The position numbers and the translations under genes are program-made. Below are positions 14,855 through 23,749 of a stretch of 58,026 nt of DNA, one piece after another (position 1 is the first letter of the stretch; each line of letters starts with the position of its first letter). The notes under the pieces are model-generated. The model worked only from the letters and a program-made list of their open reading frames with translations, did no database searches and had not been told where the DNA came from. The stretch is from Aequorivita todarodis (GTDB lineage Bacteria > Bacteroidota > Bacteroidia > Flavobacteriales > Flavobacteriaceae), in NCBI RefSeq assembly GCF_028561335.1, contig NZ_JAQQTG010000045.1, positions 1 to 58,026 of the forward strand, written 5' to 3'.

Positions 14855-17800
14855 TCATATTCTTTCTATTTTTCCGGAAACCGAAACTTTTACTTTTATT
14901 GGATTATGTGTTATCCAACCTGTTTTACCTTGTCCAAAACTTTGTATTCTTCTAAAGACATTTGAATTTGTATCTTTATTTTGAGTGGCATCATAATTTA
15001 ACCTAAATTCATAAAAGCCAGAAGATAAAGTTTGTACTTTAAACAAATGATTACACAAATTTGCATTATCAGGATTTTCCCAATCAATTTCCCCCTCATC
15101 AATCCCCAATAAAAACATATCATTAATCTGCATAGTGGTTACAATTTCTGAACCGTCCGGCGGCAATTGGTAAACTGGAAACCCTTTCCGCTTGCGCTCC
15201 ACAACCGTCCAAAATGTGACCACATCTTCCTTGAGATTACCTTTGGCATCCTTGTAAATAAGAACGTGATGGTTGTTTCGAGGATTTACCCATTGATTGA
15301 CATCATCCTTCAACTGCTCGGCACCGCCAATATTTTCTTTCATCCTAACCTTTAAAACAGGGACGGGGTTTCCATTTTTATTGGGAAGGAATATCTGTGG
15401 ATGGCTCACACCATTTTCATCGATCTCAAAAAAAGTATTGGGTGGAATTTTTCCCTTTACATAACCTCCCAAAAAATGAATTCGTTTAAATATCAAATGC
15501 TTTATGGTTTTATCTACTACTTTTTCCAATTGCTTTTCAGTTATCAGGCTCTCAATAGGTTTTCTTACATGAAAAGCTTCTTCCCCAAAAGGTGCTTTGC
15601 GCTTTCCAAAAACAGTTTCCTTATGCAACTGCCCCCGCGCAGCAACACCTAAATTCTTATGGACTTTGTCATTTTTTTCAGTTTTATGGGTACGTACGGT
15701 AATAATGTTATTCTGCTTTTTATGTGAAACCAAAATACCGTCCACGGCTTGTTCGGCATCGTAACGAAAAGAATCCCACGGCAACGGAAAACTTGAACTC
15801 TCAGCCTGCCTATCATATCGGTTCCATTTTGAAAGCTCTTGCAGATATCGGGTTTTGCCACAGGCCATTACCAATGCATCTATGGCATGATGTCGGTGGT
15901 CTTCCCTTGTTTTTTCATTTTCATCATTTAAGACTGAATTCAATCCCCAAAAGTGCCGAAGGGTCGCCGTCATTTGTCCCGGCGCCACTGTTACCTTTTC
16001 ACAAATCTGCTTTAAATAGTTCTTTGCTTCTTTGCTGATATAGCGGGTATCATTCAACTGACGGGTTGTAAAATCATCATCAAACTTTTGCTGTACGAAG
16101 CGTTTGAATTTTTGATATGCCTTGGGATATTCCTTGGTGTCCGAAAACAATTTTAATGCGCGCTCCTTTATTGTTAACCAATTGGCTTCATCGCTGCCAT
16201 AAAATTCAAATGGGGTACGGTCGCCTTTTTTTCTGTTTTCATCTGCCCAACACAAAGTCTTGTTCATAAAACTATCATTAAGCGAACGGCTCCAAGGGTG
16301 AATGTGCTCAATCTGCACCTCGCCAGTAAAGAGTTTGTGAACAGGAATGGTCACTCCTGTGTAAGGGCAAGTCTTTTTGCATTCTTCCCAAAGTTTGTAT
16401 TTAAGCATGTTGTCGTGTGTAATCCGCTCTCCCAGTCGGTTCAATTCATCTTTAATGCGGTCGTTTTCCCGTTCCAAACGTTGTTGTTCCCTTCTTATCT
16501 CGTTTCTTCGTGTTTTTGAAATCTTTAGGTCGCGTGCCATTTCCACCTTTATTTCGTCAAACTTTCCGTATTCCTCAATCAGTTCATTGACTAATCTGCG
16601 CACCTCAAAAAGGGCAGTAATCACAATTGGATTTCTAATGGCCTGTATTTCGTTATCGGCTTCCTTTCCCACCGGTAACTTATCCAAAATTTCTTCAACA
16701 TTGATAGCTGTGGAATGGTGATACAGCTTGGCGAGCTGTTTATCGGTCAGATTGTAATCTTTTTTCAGTAGCGTTTTAAGGGTTTCAATATAACCTCCGG
16801 AAATTTTGGACCGTACAATTTCGGGCACATTGTCTAAAAGGAAATTCTTTTTTTCCTCTTCCAATGTTTCCCAATCCTTGCCAAAGGCATTTTTAATTCC
16901 TCCCAATGCAACTGAAACATCATACGTGAAGCCTAACTTCAGAAAAGGAAGGATGTTATTGATGGCCTTTCGGCTTAAGTTGGCATAACCATCCTTTAAA
17001 TTAAATTTTGAAATCGCATCGGCTTTTTCGTCATCAAAACCCCAATGCGCAATTGCATATTCCTTTACCTTATCCTTACTGTCAAAAAAGTAAAGTATAT
17101 GCCAAATATCTTCCTGTTCCTTTTCCGAAAAATCAAACCACTGCTTCCCAAAGAATTTTTTGTGGGATAAATTTGAAATGGTATGCGTTCCCACAATTTT
17201 ATCTTCATCTTTATAGTTGAATTTATAATTGGCATCAACTTTACCAATCGCTTTCTTCAAATCTTTAAAGGAAGGTTTTTCCTTGCTCAATAATATAGCA
17301 ATCATCTTTTCACGTTCCTCCTGTGAAATCTTTTTCCCATTGCATTCCACAGTATTTACCCATTCGTAAATACGCCGCATTTCATTGGAAATGGCACTTA
17401 TGGGAGATTTTGTTTTTGAAGGCTCAAAAGAGCAGTTGCCAACCAAATGTTTTTGCGAACGTAATGGCCGTTGATGAAACAAAACACCGTCCTCATCATA
17501 ACCATCCTGTTTTCTACCACCAATGATGGTTTTTAAATTATCGGTAAGTTCTGAATGGTATTGCTTTTGGTGTTCCCAAATAGTCTCAAACTCATCCACA
17601 TACATCTTTCGGGTAGTGTAGCGGTTTCGAATGCGCTCTAAACCTTTTACAAAAGGTTGCTTTTCTTTTGGGTATATTTCATATAAATAAGCACCCAATG
17701 TTTTATCTTGAATACTTTCGCGGGTCTCGTCAATCCCTATTTTACCTTCCTTGGGGTTGCCTTTAAAAATGGCTCCGTCGTCTTTGCCACCTTTACGGCT

Positions 17801-18238
17801 ATTGCTCAAAAATCCTCGTCTTTGGATTAAATGATAGAATATCCTGCCTAATTCCTCAAGTGATATTTCTTCGGTCAAAGCCTTATTCCGAAGTTCGTAT
17901 GGATTGAGCGCGAACCAAGTTGCAAGTTTTTGGGATGGGAATTTCTTGGTCTGCTTCCAATTTTTGAAATCATCTTTATTCAAAGGACACATCCCATATT
18001 CGGAAAGCGTTTTCAATAAAATTTTCTTTCGCAAACGTCTTCTAAAAAACTGTCGGCGCACACCTCTTGCCCCAGTTCTACTTGCATTTTTGGACATTTC
18101 ATTTGTGCCGTCGCCCAAATTATCCACTCCCATTGGGAATATCCTACTCCCCATTCCCAAAATATCCTGCTCCTCGTCATCAACAATCGCCCACCCAATA
18201 GAGTTCGTCCCTAAATCCAATCCTAATATCCTTGCCAT
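14855..18238 (-). CDS. cas9: Type II-C Cas9 effector nuclease (1127 aa)
   Basis: RNA-guided DNA endonuclease that works with the crRNA array and the tracrRNA encoded 106 bases upstream on the other strand. RuvC-I is at the N-terminus with D8 in ILGLDLGTNSIGWA. The arginine-rich bridge helix spans about 52-73. RuvC-II carries E566 in EIKVEMARDL. The HNH domain has H645 in VQIEHIHPWSRS and N668 in DENRKKGDRTPFE. RuvC-III has H784 and D787 in HRHHAIDALVMA. All catalytic residues are present. The length is modest, as many Bacteroidota II-C Cas9 proteins are nearer 1400 residues. The C-terminal 250 residues should form the wedge and PAM-interacting domains. No frameshift is seen. Confidence 0.97.
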   Translation of the reverse strand: MARILGLDLGTNSIGWAIVDDEEQDILGMGSRIFPMGVDNLGDGTNEMSKNASRTGARGVRRQFFRRRLRKKILLKTLSEYGMCPLNKDDFKNWKQTKKFPSQKLATWFALNPYELRNKALTEEISLEELGRIFYHLIQRRGFLSNSRKGGKDDGAIFKGNPKEGKIGIDETRESIQDKTLGAYLYEIYPKEKQPFVKGLERIRNRYTTRKMYVDEFETIWEHQKQYHSELTDNLKTIIGGRKQDGYDEDGVLFHQRPLRSQKHLVGNCSFEPSKTKSPISAISNEMRRIYEWVNTVECNGKKISQEEREKMIAILLSKEKPSFKDLKKAIGKVDANYKFNYKDEDKIVGTHTISNLSHKKFFGKQWFDFSEKEQEDIWHILYFFDSKDKVKEYAIAHWGFDDEKADAISKFNLKDGYANLSRKAINNILPFLKLGFTYDVSVALGGIKNAFGKDWETLEEEKKNFLLDNVPEIVRSKISGGYIETLKTLLKKDYNLTDKQLAKLYHHSTAINVEEILDKLPVGKEADNEIQAIRNPIVITALFEVRRLVNELIEEYGKFDEIKVEMARDLKISKTRRNEIRREQQRLERENDRIKDELNRLGERITHDNMLKYKLWEECKKTCPYTGVTIPVHKLFTGEVQIEHIHPWSRSLNDSFMNKTLCWADENRKKGDRTPFEFYGSDEANWLTIKERALKLFSDTKEYPKAYQKFKRFVQQKFDDDFTTRQLNDTRYISKEAKNYLKQICEKVTVAPGQMTATLRHFWGLNSVLNDENEKTREDHRHHAIDALVMACGKTRYLQELSKWNRYDRQAESSSFPLPWDSFRYDAEQAVDGILVSHKKQNNIITVRTHKTEKNDKVHKNLGVAARGQLHKETVFGKRKAPFGEEAFHVRKPIESLITEKQLEKVVDKTIKHLIFKRIHFLGGYVKGKIPPNTFFEIDENGVSHPQIFLPNKNGNPVPVLKVRMKENIGGAEQLKDDVNQWVNPRNNHHVLIYKDAKGNLKEDVVTFWTVVERKRKGFPVYQLPPDGSEIVTTMQINDMFLLGIDEGEIDWENPDNANLCNHLFKVQTLSSGFYEFRLNYDATQNKDTNSNVFRRIQSFGQGKTGWITHNPIKVKVSVSGKIERI

Positions 18239-18262
18239 ATCGTATAAATTTTATTTATTCTT

Positions 18263-18303
18263 CTAAACTAATAAAAAACATTTTACTCCCTTTACGGTTT
18301 TCC
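18263..18303 (-). promoter_or_regulatory. CRISPR-regulon half-site and -7 box, cas9 promoter
   Basis: On the minus strand GGAAAACCGTAAA (18303-18291) keeps the centre and proximal arm of the regulon palindrome, while the distal arm is changed to AATGAGG. Exactly 20 nt downstream lies TAGTTTAG (18270-18263), one mismatch from TAnnTTTG. The cas9 start codon is 24 bases further on. The same intergenic region holds the divergent tracrRNA promoter. Confidence 0.65.
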
Positions 18304-18306
18304 TCA

Positions 18307-18337
18307 TTTGGATAAAGAAAATTTTTAATTATATTTG
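18307..18337 (+). promoter_or_regulatory. tracrRNA promoter
   Basis: TTTG (18307-18310) and TATATTTG (18330-18337) are separated by 19 nt, an exact match to the Bacteroidota housekeeping promoter (TTTG...TAnnTTTG). The RNA would start around 18343-18345, just ahead of the anti-repeat. This promoter lacks the regulon palindrome except for the shared half-site 4 bases upstream. Confidence 0.8.
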
Positions 18338-18343
18338 TCTTAG

Positions 18344-18432
18344 ATTAAATTTTCCTAATCTTTAATCTTATCACAATAAGGCTATATGCCGTAGATGAAA
18401 ATCTTTAGTCCCGCTTCGGTGGGACTTTTTTT
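18344..18432 (+). ncRNA. tracrRNA
   Basis: The anti-repeat CCTAATCTTTAATC (18354-18367) pairs over 14 bp with the crRNA repeat. A 4x4 internal loop follows (TTAT against GTTT), then CACAAT gives a second short stem with the repeat start GTTGTG. Next come a nexus-like hairpin GGC-TATAT-GCC (18380-18390), a small AGAT-GAAA-ATCT hairpin (18393-18404), and an intrinsic terminator AGTCCC...GGGACT with seven T (18407-18432). The size (~89 nt), position beside cas9 and promoter all fit a type II tracrRNA. Confidence 0.93.
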
Positions 18433-18460
18433 GTTGCAATCTGGATATAAGGGAATAGGA

Positions 18461-19297
18461 TTAAGAAGTTTTACCAAAAAAATCCTCGAAACAGTCGTTC
18501 CTTTTTGCCATTTCCTGAAATTCACGATATTTCCCCAAATGAAGCTCCCTAACTATTGCCTGAAACTCATCTATGCGTTGCCACGTTTGTGGAAGGTTGT
18601 CAAAAAGGATGTCATAGGTAATCATGCATGGCATTTCATCTCCCATTGTGTTCGGTACCAGAAGAACGTCGTATTTGGCCAAAAAACAGTTATGGTTGGT
18701 CAATAGTTTTGCAATTCTCGGTTTAGCGCCATTATCGCCAATTTTCATGACATTGCCATATCCAAATTCCGGAAAATCATAATTGGTCATTTGGATGAGC
18801 TTTTCAAAATAGGCACACAATATGTCCTCATCGAGATTTTTCCCTTCGATTTGTTCCTTGTACATACGTGGGCCAAAACAATTTCCCCTATGAGGCCCAA
18901 AAGATTGTATATCTTTCCCATTTTTCATCAAGAGCGTAAGTATGTGTATGTCACGGCAAAAGCTATCATAAATCCATTGTGTGTCAGAAAACAATTCCAC
19001 ATTTACAGCCTTCTTTTCCCAATCGATAATCTTGGCATCGTCCAAAAGAAGCATCGCCTGCGAAAAAAAGGAATCCATGATTTCAAAATCGGCCTTATTC
19101 GCCAAAGCGACCTTGCGCACTTCGAACCCTTTCTTTTCAGGGCCAAAATCCACACCGCGGGTGGACCGTCCTTCCACAAAGGCATAAAAACGATCATTCC
19201 CGTAGTCCCGGATAATAATTCCCTCGCGTTCCAGGTTCTGTTTGATATTCCGCAACGGAATTTGCTTTTTGGTCTTTAAATAATAGCTATCGCTCAT
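18461..19297 (-). CDS. Protein of unknown function next to the tracrRNA gene
   Basis: A 278-residue soluble protein with no signal peptide or membrane helix. I do not recognise the family. Visible features are a basic N-terminus with a short strand-rich segment (LEREGIIIRDYGNDRFYAF), a middle with FGPHRGNCFGPRMYKEQ, and a C-terminal aromatic region. It converges with the tracrRNA gene, its stop lying 28 bases past the tracrRNA terminator. It follows the DUF5686 gene on the same strand by 42 bases, which suggests shared transcription with that gene rather than with cas9. No nuclease or DNA-binding motif is evident. Confidence 0.6.
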   Translation of the reverse strand: MSDSYYLKTKKQIPLRNIKQNLEREGIIIRDYGNDRFYAFVEGRSTRGVDFGPEKKGFEVRKVALANKADFEIMDSFFSQAMLLLDDAKIIDWEKKAVNVELFSDTQWIYDSFCRDIHILTLLMKNGKDIQSFGPHRGNCFGPRMYKEQIEGKNLDEDILCAYFEKLIQMTNYDFPEFGYGNVMKIGDNGAKPRIAKLLTNHNCFLAKYDVLLVPNTMGDEMPCMITYDILFDNLPQTWQRIDEFQAIVRELHLGKYREFQEMAKRNDCFEDFFGKTS

Positions 19298-19339
19298 GTA
19301 ATGGTTTGAAAAAAAATATATAACCTCTTTCTGATTTCA

Positions 19340-21832
19340 TCAAAAGCTAAACCCAAAAACCCCAGTAACCCCAAAGCTGCGGGCCCCGGGATTATCCAGA
19401 TAATTTCCACGGAAATTGAAGTCGAGCCTAAAGACACGGAAGATGTTGCCCACGCCCACGCTCCATTCCCAATAAATGTCCTCGGGGGCGCGGTAAACAA
19501 TATTGGAGGCATTTAAATCCTTATTCTCTTGTGATATGGAACCGTAAACGGCCCTAAAACCAACAACCTCACGCAGATCCAACTTTCTAAGCAACGGTAT
19601 CCTGGAGAAAATTCTCCCTCCAAAATTGTGCTGCAAATGGAGTGAAGTATAGGTGTCGCTCACAAATTCGTAATAATCCAATTGCGTAAAACTATTATAA
19701 ATACTAAAATACGTCTGGTTTCCCGGGATAGGATTCAGCAAACTAAGCGGAACCGCACCAATGGTCGTCCCAACCTCAACAGTCGAGAGCAAACGCCCCA
19801 AACCTCCAATATTCCATGGCTGCGTGTATAGCGCCTGTAGCTTCTTGTATTCAAAATCGCCACCCATAATGCCTTTTAAACCATAACTATAACCAGCATA
19901 GAACGACGGAAAATCACCGTCATTTATAACAGTGCGCTCAACACCATAGCCAGAGGTTTTCCTTCCGGGAGCGTACAAAAAACCGAGTTGTATTTCAGCT
20001 TGTTTCAGTTCGCTTTTTGTTTCGCCCGTAAAAACGCCGTTCTCCATTACCTTATAATCAATACTGAACGTTTCGGTAGCAGATTCCAAGGTTCTATAAG
20101 AGCCCGTAAGGCGCAGGATAAAGTTCTTCCATGGCTCAATATCAAACCCCACGGTAGTGAGGTTTATTCGCGAGAGCCTATCGTTAGAACCAACAGACAA
20201 TAAGGAGGAAGAGGCAAGACTTCTGCCCAAAACATCGGTACTATTGGTAAGGCTGGCACCTGTTTGCTCCACATCGCGCCGGTTGCCGCCAAAAACGGTA
20301 AGCCGCGATTTTCTGTCCAAGAGCCACTTGGCGCTAATTCCGTATTTAAACCTATCATCCTTAAAACCATACGCCCCAAAGCCTTCCAGGCGCCAGGGAT
20401 CATTTTGACTGAAATACGTTCGGCCGCCCAAGCGTATTCGCATTCCTTCCGCTTCATTGAAACCGAAAATGGAAAATACCGGGCCAATGTCAAAATTATT
20501 TACCTCGTAATAACCGCTCGCCAAGGTGGCGCCTATATTGTACAAAGCCTTGAAACGCCGAACGGTTTTAAGGGTGTCCAACATTTTGTAAACGCCCTTT
20601 TCATCCTTGCTCAGCTTTTCCATCCGGTTCTTTTCCCAAAAATCATCCGGTCGGTTATACACTTCATAATTATACGGATCTACCTGCTGCGCATAAAACT
20701 TTTTATCTTTTGGAATGTTGAAAACATAATTGTCGTATAACGTGGTCCGCTTGCCATAAACACCTTTTGCCTCTTCCTTTTTCTGAAAGCTGAAGTCGCT
20801 CATAAAATAATCCCGTGTAATCAAAAAGATGGAATCGTTCAGCACGTCAAATTCCTGTTCAATATACACATCGCGCACCCAGTTTAGGTTGGCGCTTTTT
20901 GAGGCCTGCAAGTTAATTTCCTTGATAGCCCAAGTAGTGTCGTTTACCCAAAAATCACCTTTAAAAGTAAGTTCGTTTTTTCGGCGTGGGTAATACACAA
21001 TATTGTAGCACCATTTATTGTCGCGATAGGCACTGTCGCGCAGCACATAGTTATAAACATCTATCCCGGTGCGGGAAAGCGGACTGGTAAAGGCCTTATC
21101 AAAAAACTTTAAATAATTGTCATAAACATCGTATTCGCTGTAAAGATCTTTTACGAAAGCAATGAGGGTTTGGTTATTCTCAAAACCGGAGTTTTTGTTT
21201 CCCTGCAACACTTCCTTTTCTTCATTAATCGAATTATCGCCATACACCTTTGAAGCAGCTTCGTTGATAAAAATAGGCAGATAGGTATTCCCCGTAACTT
21301 TTGAAGTATCGGTCTGCTCAAAAACAAATTCCATTCCTTTGAAAATCCTACTTTTCATAAGGGCACTGTCAATAGTGTTCAGGTCGAACTCCAGTTTTTC
21401 GTATTTGTCGTACTGATATTGTTTGAATTTTTTTACGCCGTTCTCCCTTCTATTCTCCCAAATCTTCCGAAGAATATCAATAGCGGGATTGTTCTTTTTT
21501 GAAGTCTTTCCGCTGTAAACCACCACCTCGTCCAGGACATCGGCACTTTCTTCCATGACCACTTCCATATTGTAGGTAGTCCGCGATGTGAGCTCCACCT
21601 CTTTGGTAGTATAGCCTATAAATGAAAAAAGAACGGTTTTGTAGGTTTTGTCGCTTTCCAAATAAAAACGACCGTTTTCGTCGGAAATAGTCCCTTCCTG
21701 CGAATCCTTAAAAAGCACATTGGCAAAGGCCACCGGATAGCCCGTTTCGTCCTTTATAACACCGCTGACCTTGGTTTGGGAATATACCGAAGCACTTAAA
21801 ATAAAAAATAAAAAATAAAAAATATGCTTCAT
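19340..21832 (-). CDS. DUF5686/carboxypeptidase-regulatory-like outer-membrane protein
   Basis: An 830-residue envelope protein. The signal peptide ends SVYSQ. A carboxypeptidase-regulatory-like domain follows (about 20-100, GVIKDETGYPVAFANVLFKD and DENGRFYL), then the long DUF5686 region rich in alternating strands and aromatic residues, ending in F as outer-membrane barrels often do. The family is widespread in Bacteroidota and resembles the N-terminal part of TonB-dependent receptors, with no firm function. I chose the ATG at 21832, because upstream in-frame codons would put 17 hydrophobic residues before a complete signal peptide. Confidence 0.85.
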   Translation of the reverse strand: MKHIFYFLFFILSASVYSQTKVSGVIKDETGYPVAFANVLFKDSQEGTISDENGRFYLESDKTYKTVLFSFIGYTTKEVELTSRTTYNMEVVMEESADVLDEVVVYSGKTSKKNNPAIDILRKIWENRRENGVKKFKQYQYDKYEKLEFDLNTIDSALMKSRIFKGMEFVFEQTDTSKVTGNTYLPIFINEAASKVYGDNSINEEKEVLQGNKNSGFENNQTLIAFVKDLYSEYDVYDNYLKFFDKAFTSPLSRTGIDVYNYVLRDSAYRDNKWCYNIVYYPRRKNELTFKGDFWVNDTTWAIKEINLQASKSANLNWVRDVYIEQEFDVLNDSIFLITRDYFMSDFSFQKKEEAKGVYGKRTTLYDNYVFNIPKDKKFYAQQVDPYNYEVYNRPDDFWEKNRMEKLSKDEKGVYKMLDTLKTVRRFKALYNIGATLASGYYEVNNFDIGPVFSIFGFNEAEGMRIRLGGRTYFSQNDPWRLEGFGAYGFKDDRFKYGISAKWLLDRKSRLTVFGGNRRDVEQTGASLTNSTDVLGRSLASSSLLSVGSNDRLSRINLTTVGFDIEPWKNFILRLTGSYRTLESATETFSIDYKVMENGVFTGETKSELKQAEIQLGFLYAPGRKTSGYGVERTVINDGDFPSFYAGYSYGLKGIMGGDFEYKKLQALYTQPWNIGGLGRLLSTVEVGTTIGAVPLSLLNPIPGNQTYFSIYNSFTQLDYYEFVSDTYTSLHLQHNFGGRIFSRIPLLRKLDLREVVGFRAVYGSISQENKDLNASNIVYRAPEDIYWEWSVGVGNIFRVFRLDFNFRGNYLDNPGARSFGVTGVFGFSF

Positions 21833-21931
21833 ATATAAGTTGGGGCTAAGCGATAAAATGAAATTCCAAATCACAAAAAACAAATTCCAAATAAATTACA
21901 ATTTTTAAAAAACAAAATTCAAAAAGCACAA

Positions 21932-22294
21932 TTAGGATTTATCAATAATAGCCGAAAAGATCTTTTTTAATTCTGTGGCTTCTTGAATCAAATCTTTGGC
22001 TTGTTTTTCATTTGGCAAATCATTTGTTTCAGCAATTAATCTAAGCCAATAAACACTTTCCTTTGCTTCTTTTCTACTTATTTTAACACGAAATTTGAAG
22101 TCTTTTTTGCTCAACGCCTCATTCGCTTCAATATAATTTGCCCCGATGGAGCCGGAAGACCTTACCAATTGTTTTGAATCTTCAACATTGGCAATTGTCA
22201 TTTTTAAATTCTTAATGAAAATACGAATGTCTTTCGCAAATAACAAAGTCCGTTCTTCCAGGTCATAAGGTTTATTATTTGAAGATTCCGACAT
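21932..22294 (-). CDS. Four-helix-bundle protein (23S rRNA intervening-sequence protein family)
   Basis: A 120-residue all-helical protein with the family pattern: RTLLFAKDIRIFI near the start, VRSSGSIGANYIEANEA in the middle and KESVYWLRLI later. The family was first described from intervening sequences in 23S rRNA genes, but members like this occur singly across Bacteroidota chromosomes. There is no rRNA gene here. Function unknown. It is flanked by AT-rich TTTGGAATTT-type repeats. Confidence 0.85.
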   Translation of the reverse strand: MSESSNNKPYDLEERTLLFAKDIRIFIKNLKMTIANVEDSKQLVRSSGSIGANYIEANEALSKKDFKFRVKISRKEAKESVYWLRLIAETNDLPNEKQAKDLIQEATELKKIFSAIIDKS

Positions 22295-22376
22295 TATTAA
22301 TTAACGTTTGATTTTTGTTTTTTGGAATTTGCTTTTTGAAATTTATTTGTTATTTGGTGCTTGGTGCTTGGAATTT

Positions 22377-23354
22377 TCATTTATAAAGAACCTTCTTAAC
22401 CGCCTTAACAACATCTTCGCTATTTGGCAACCATTCCTCCAATAAAACAGGGGAAAATGGAGCAGGAGTATCAGCAGTATTAATCTTTACAATTGGAGCA
22501 TCCAAATAGTCAAAAACCTGGTTTTGGACTTGGTAGGTTATTTCAGTAGCAACATTTCCAAAAGGCCAGGCCTCTTCCAAAATCACTAAACGGTTGGTTT
22601 TCTTTACCGATTCAAAAATGGTTTGGTAATCCAAAGGACGAACGGTACGCAGGTCGATGATTTCACACTCGATGCCGTCCTCGGCAAGTGTTTCGGCAGC
22701 TTTGTAGGCTTCCTTTATTATTTTTCCGAAGGAAACAACGGTTACATCGCTCCCTTTTCGCTTTATATCTGCCACGCCAAGGGGGATTAGATATTCGCCT
22801 TCGGGCACCTCGTCCTTGTCGCCGTACATCTGCTCACTCTCCATAAAAATTACGGGGTCGTCATCGCGGATGGCACTTTTCAACAAACCTTTTGCATCGG
22901 CGGGGTTGCTGGGCACCACTACTTTTAGGCCCGGACAGTTGGCATACCAGCTCTCAAAAGCCTGGCTGTGCGTGGCGGCAAGTTGCCCTGCGGAAGCAGT
23001 TGGCCCCCGGAAAACGATAGGGATATTGAACTGCCCACCGCTCATCTGGCGCATTTTGGCGGCGTTGTTAATTATTTGGTCAATCGCTACCAGCGAAAAG
23101 TTAAAGGTCATATATTCAACAATGGGCCGGTTGCCGTTCATGGCAGAGCCGATGGCAATTCCCGAAAAACCATTTTCTGAAATGGGCGTATCAATTACCC
23201 GTTTAGGGCCAAACTCGTCGAGCATGCCCTTACTGGCCTTATAGGCGCCATTGTACTCGGCCACTTCCTCGCCCATTAGATATATGGATTCGTCGCGACG
23301 CATCTCTTCGCTCATCGCCTCGGCTATTGCCTCTCTGAATTGTAGTGTTTTCAA
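22377..23354 (-). CDS. pdhB: Pyruvate dehydrogenase E1 component, beta subunit
   Basis: A 325-residue beta subunit of the E1 heterotetramer that decarboxylates pyruvate with thiamine diphosphate. The N-terminus FREAIAEAMSEEMRRD, the glutamate-containing segment LMGEEVAEYNGAYKAS and FRGPTASAGQLAATHSQ are typical of E1 beta. The transketolase C-terminal domain begins near EGEYLIPLGVADI. The alpha subunit and E2 genes are not adjacent, a common arrangement in flavobacteria. E2 lipoylation would depend on the lipB product encoded at 2582. Confidence 0.95.
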   Translation of the reverse strand: MKTLQFREAIAEAMSEEMRRDESIYLMGEEVAEYNGAYKASKGMLDEFGPKRVIDTPISENGFSGIAIGSAMNGNRPIVEYMTFNFSLVAIDQIINNAAKMRQMSGGQFNIPIVFRGPTASAGQLAATHSQAFESWYANCPGLKVVVPSNPADAKGLLKSAIRDDDPVIFMESEQMYGDKDEVPEGEYLIPLGVADIKRKGSDVTVVSFGKIIKEAYKAAETLAEDGIECEIIDLRTVRPLDYQTIFESVKKTNRLVILEEAWPFGNVATEITYQVQNQVFDYLDAPIVKINTADTPAPFSPVLLEEWLPNSEDVVKAVKKVLYK

Positions 23355-23749
23355 AATATTACTTATTAATTATTTCTATTTTTTATTCCCAATAAATTCC
23401 AAACCCGCTAAATACGCAACCGAGTTCCCTTCCCTCTCACCTCAAACCTCTCACGTCTCACGTCTAACGTCTAACGTCTAACGTCTAACAAACGGACAAC
23501 AAAAATAAAACTAATTATTGGTTTGTGCTTAAAATTTGGTTAAATGGTGGTTTTTGTTCTGTTTAGACCGAAAATTTAAAATCCCTAAAAAGAGAAATTT
23601 CGACTGTGGGTCAATTTCTTAATGAAAAAGTAGCCATTCCTGCTGAAAATTGTACGTTTTTGGATGAAAATATGCGTTTTTGAATTCCTTGAAAATTATT
23701 TGATTAACAGAATTTTAACTTTTATTTTTATACACTGACCCTTCAGCCT
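23355..23749. other. Gene-free stretch with tandem ACGTCTA repeats
   Basis: A 395-base intergenic region between the divergent pdhB and kinase genes. It has about five tandem copies of ACGTCTA/ACGTCTC at 23453-23489 and AT-rich DNA that must hold both promoters. No open frame or RNA structure stands out. In contrast to the other kinase with a NarL-like partner (4669), there is no small lipoprotein gene before the kinase. Confidence 0.6.

Noticed and set aside
18461-19297. Possible anti-CRISPR or Cas accessory role
   Set aside because: Only position supports it. Strand and spacing tie it to the DUF5686 gene and it lacks the regulon palindrome.
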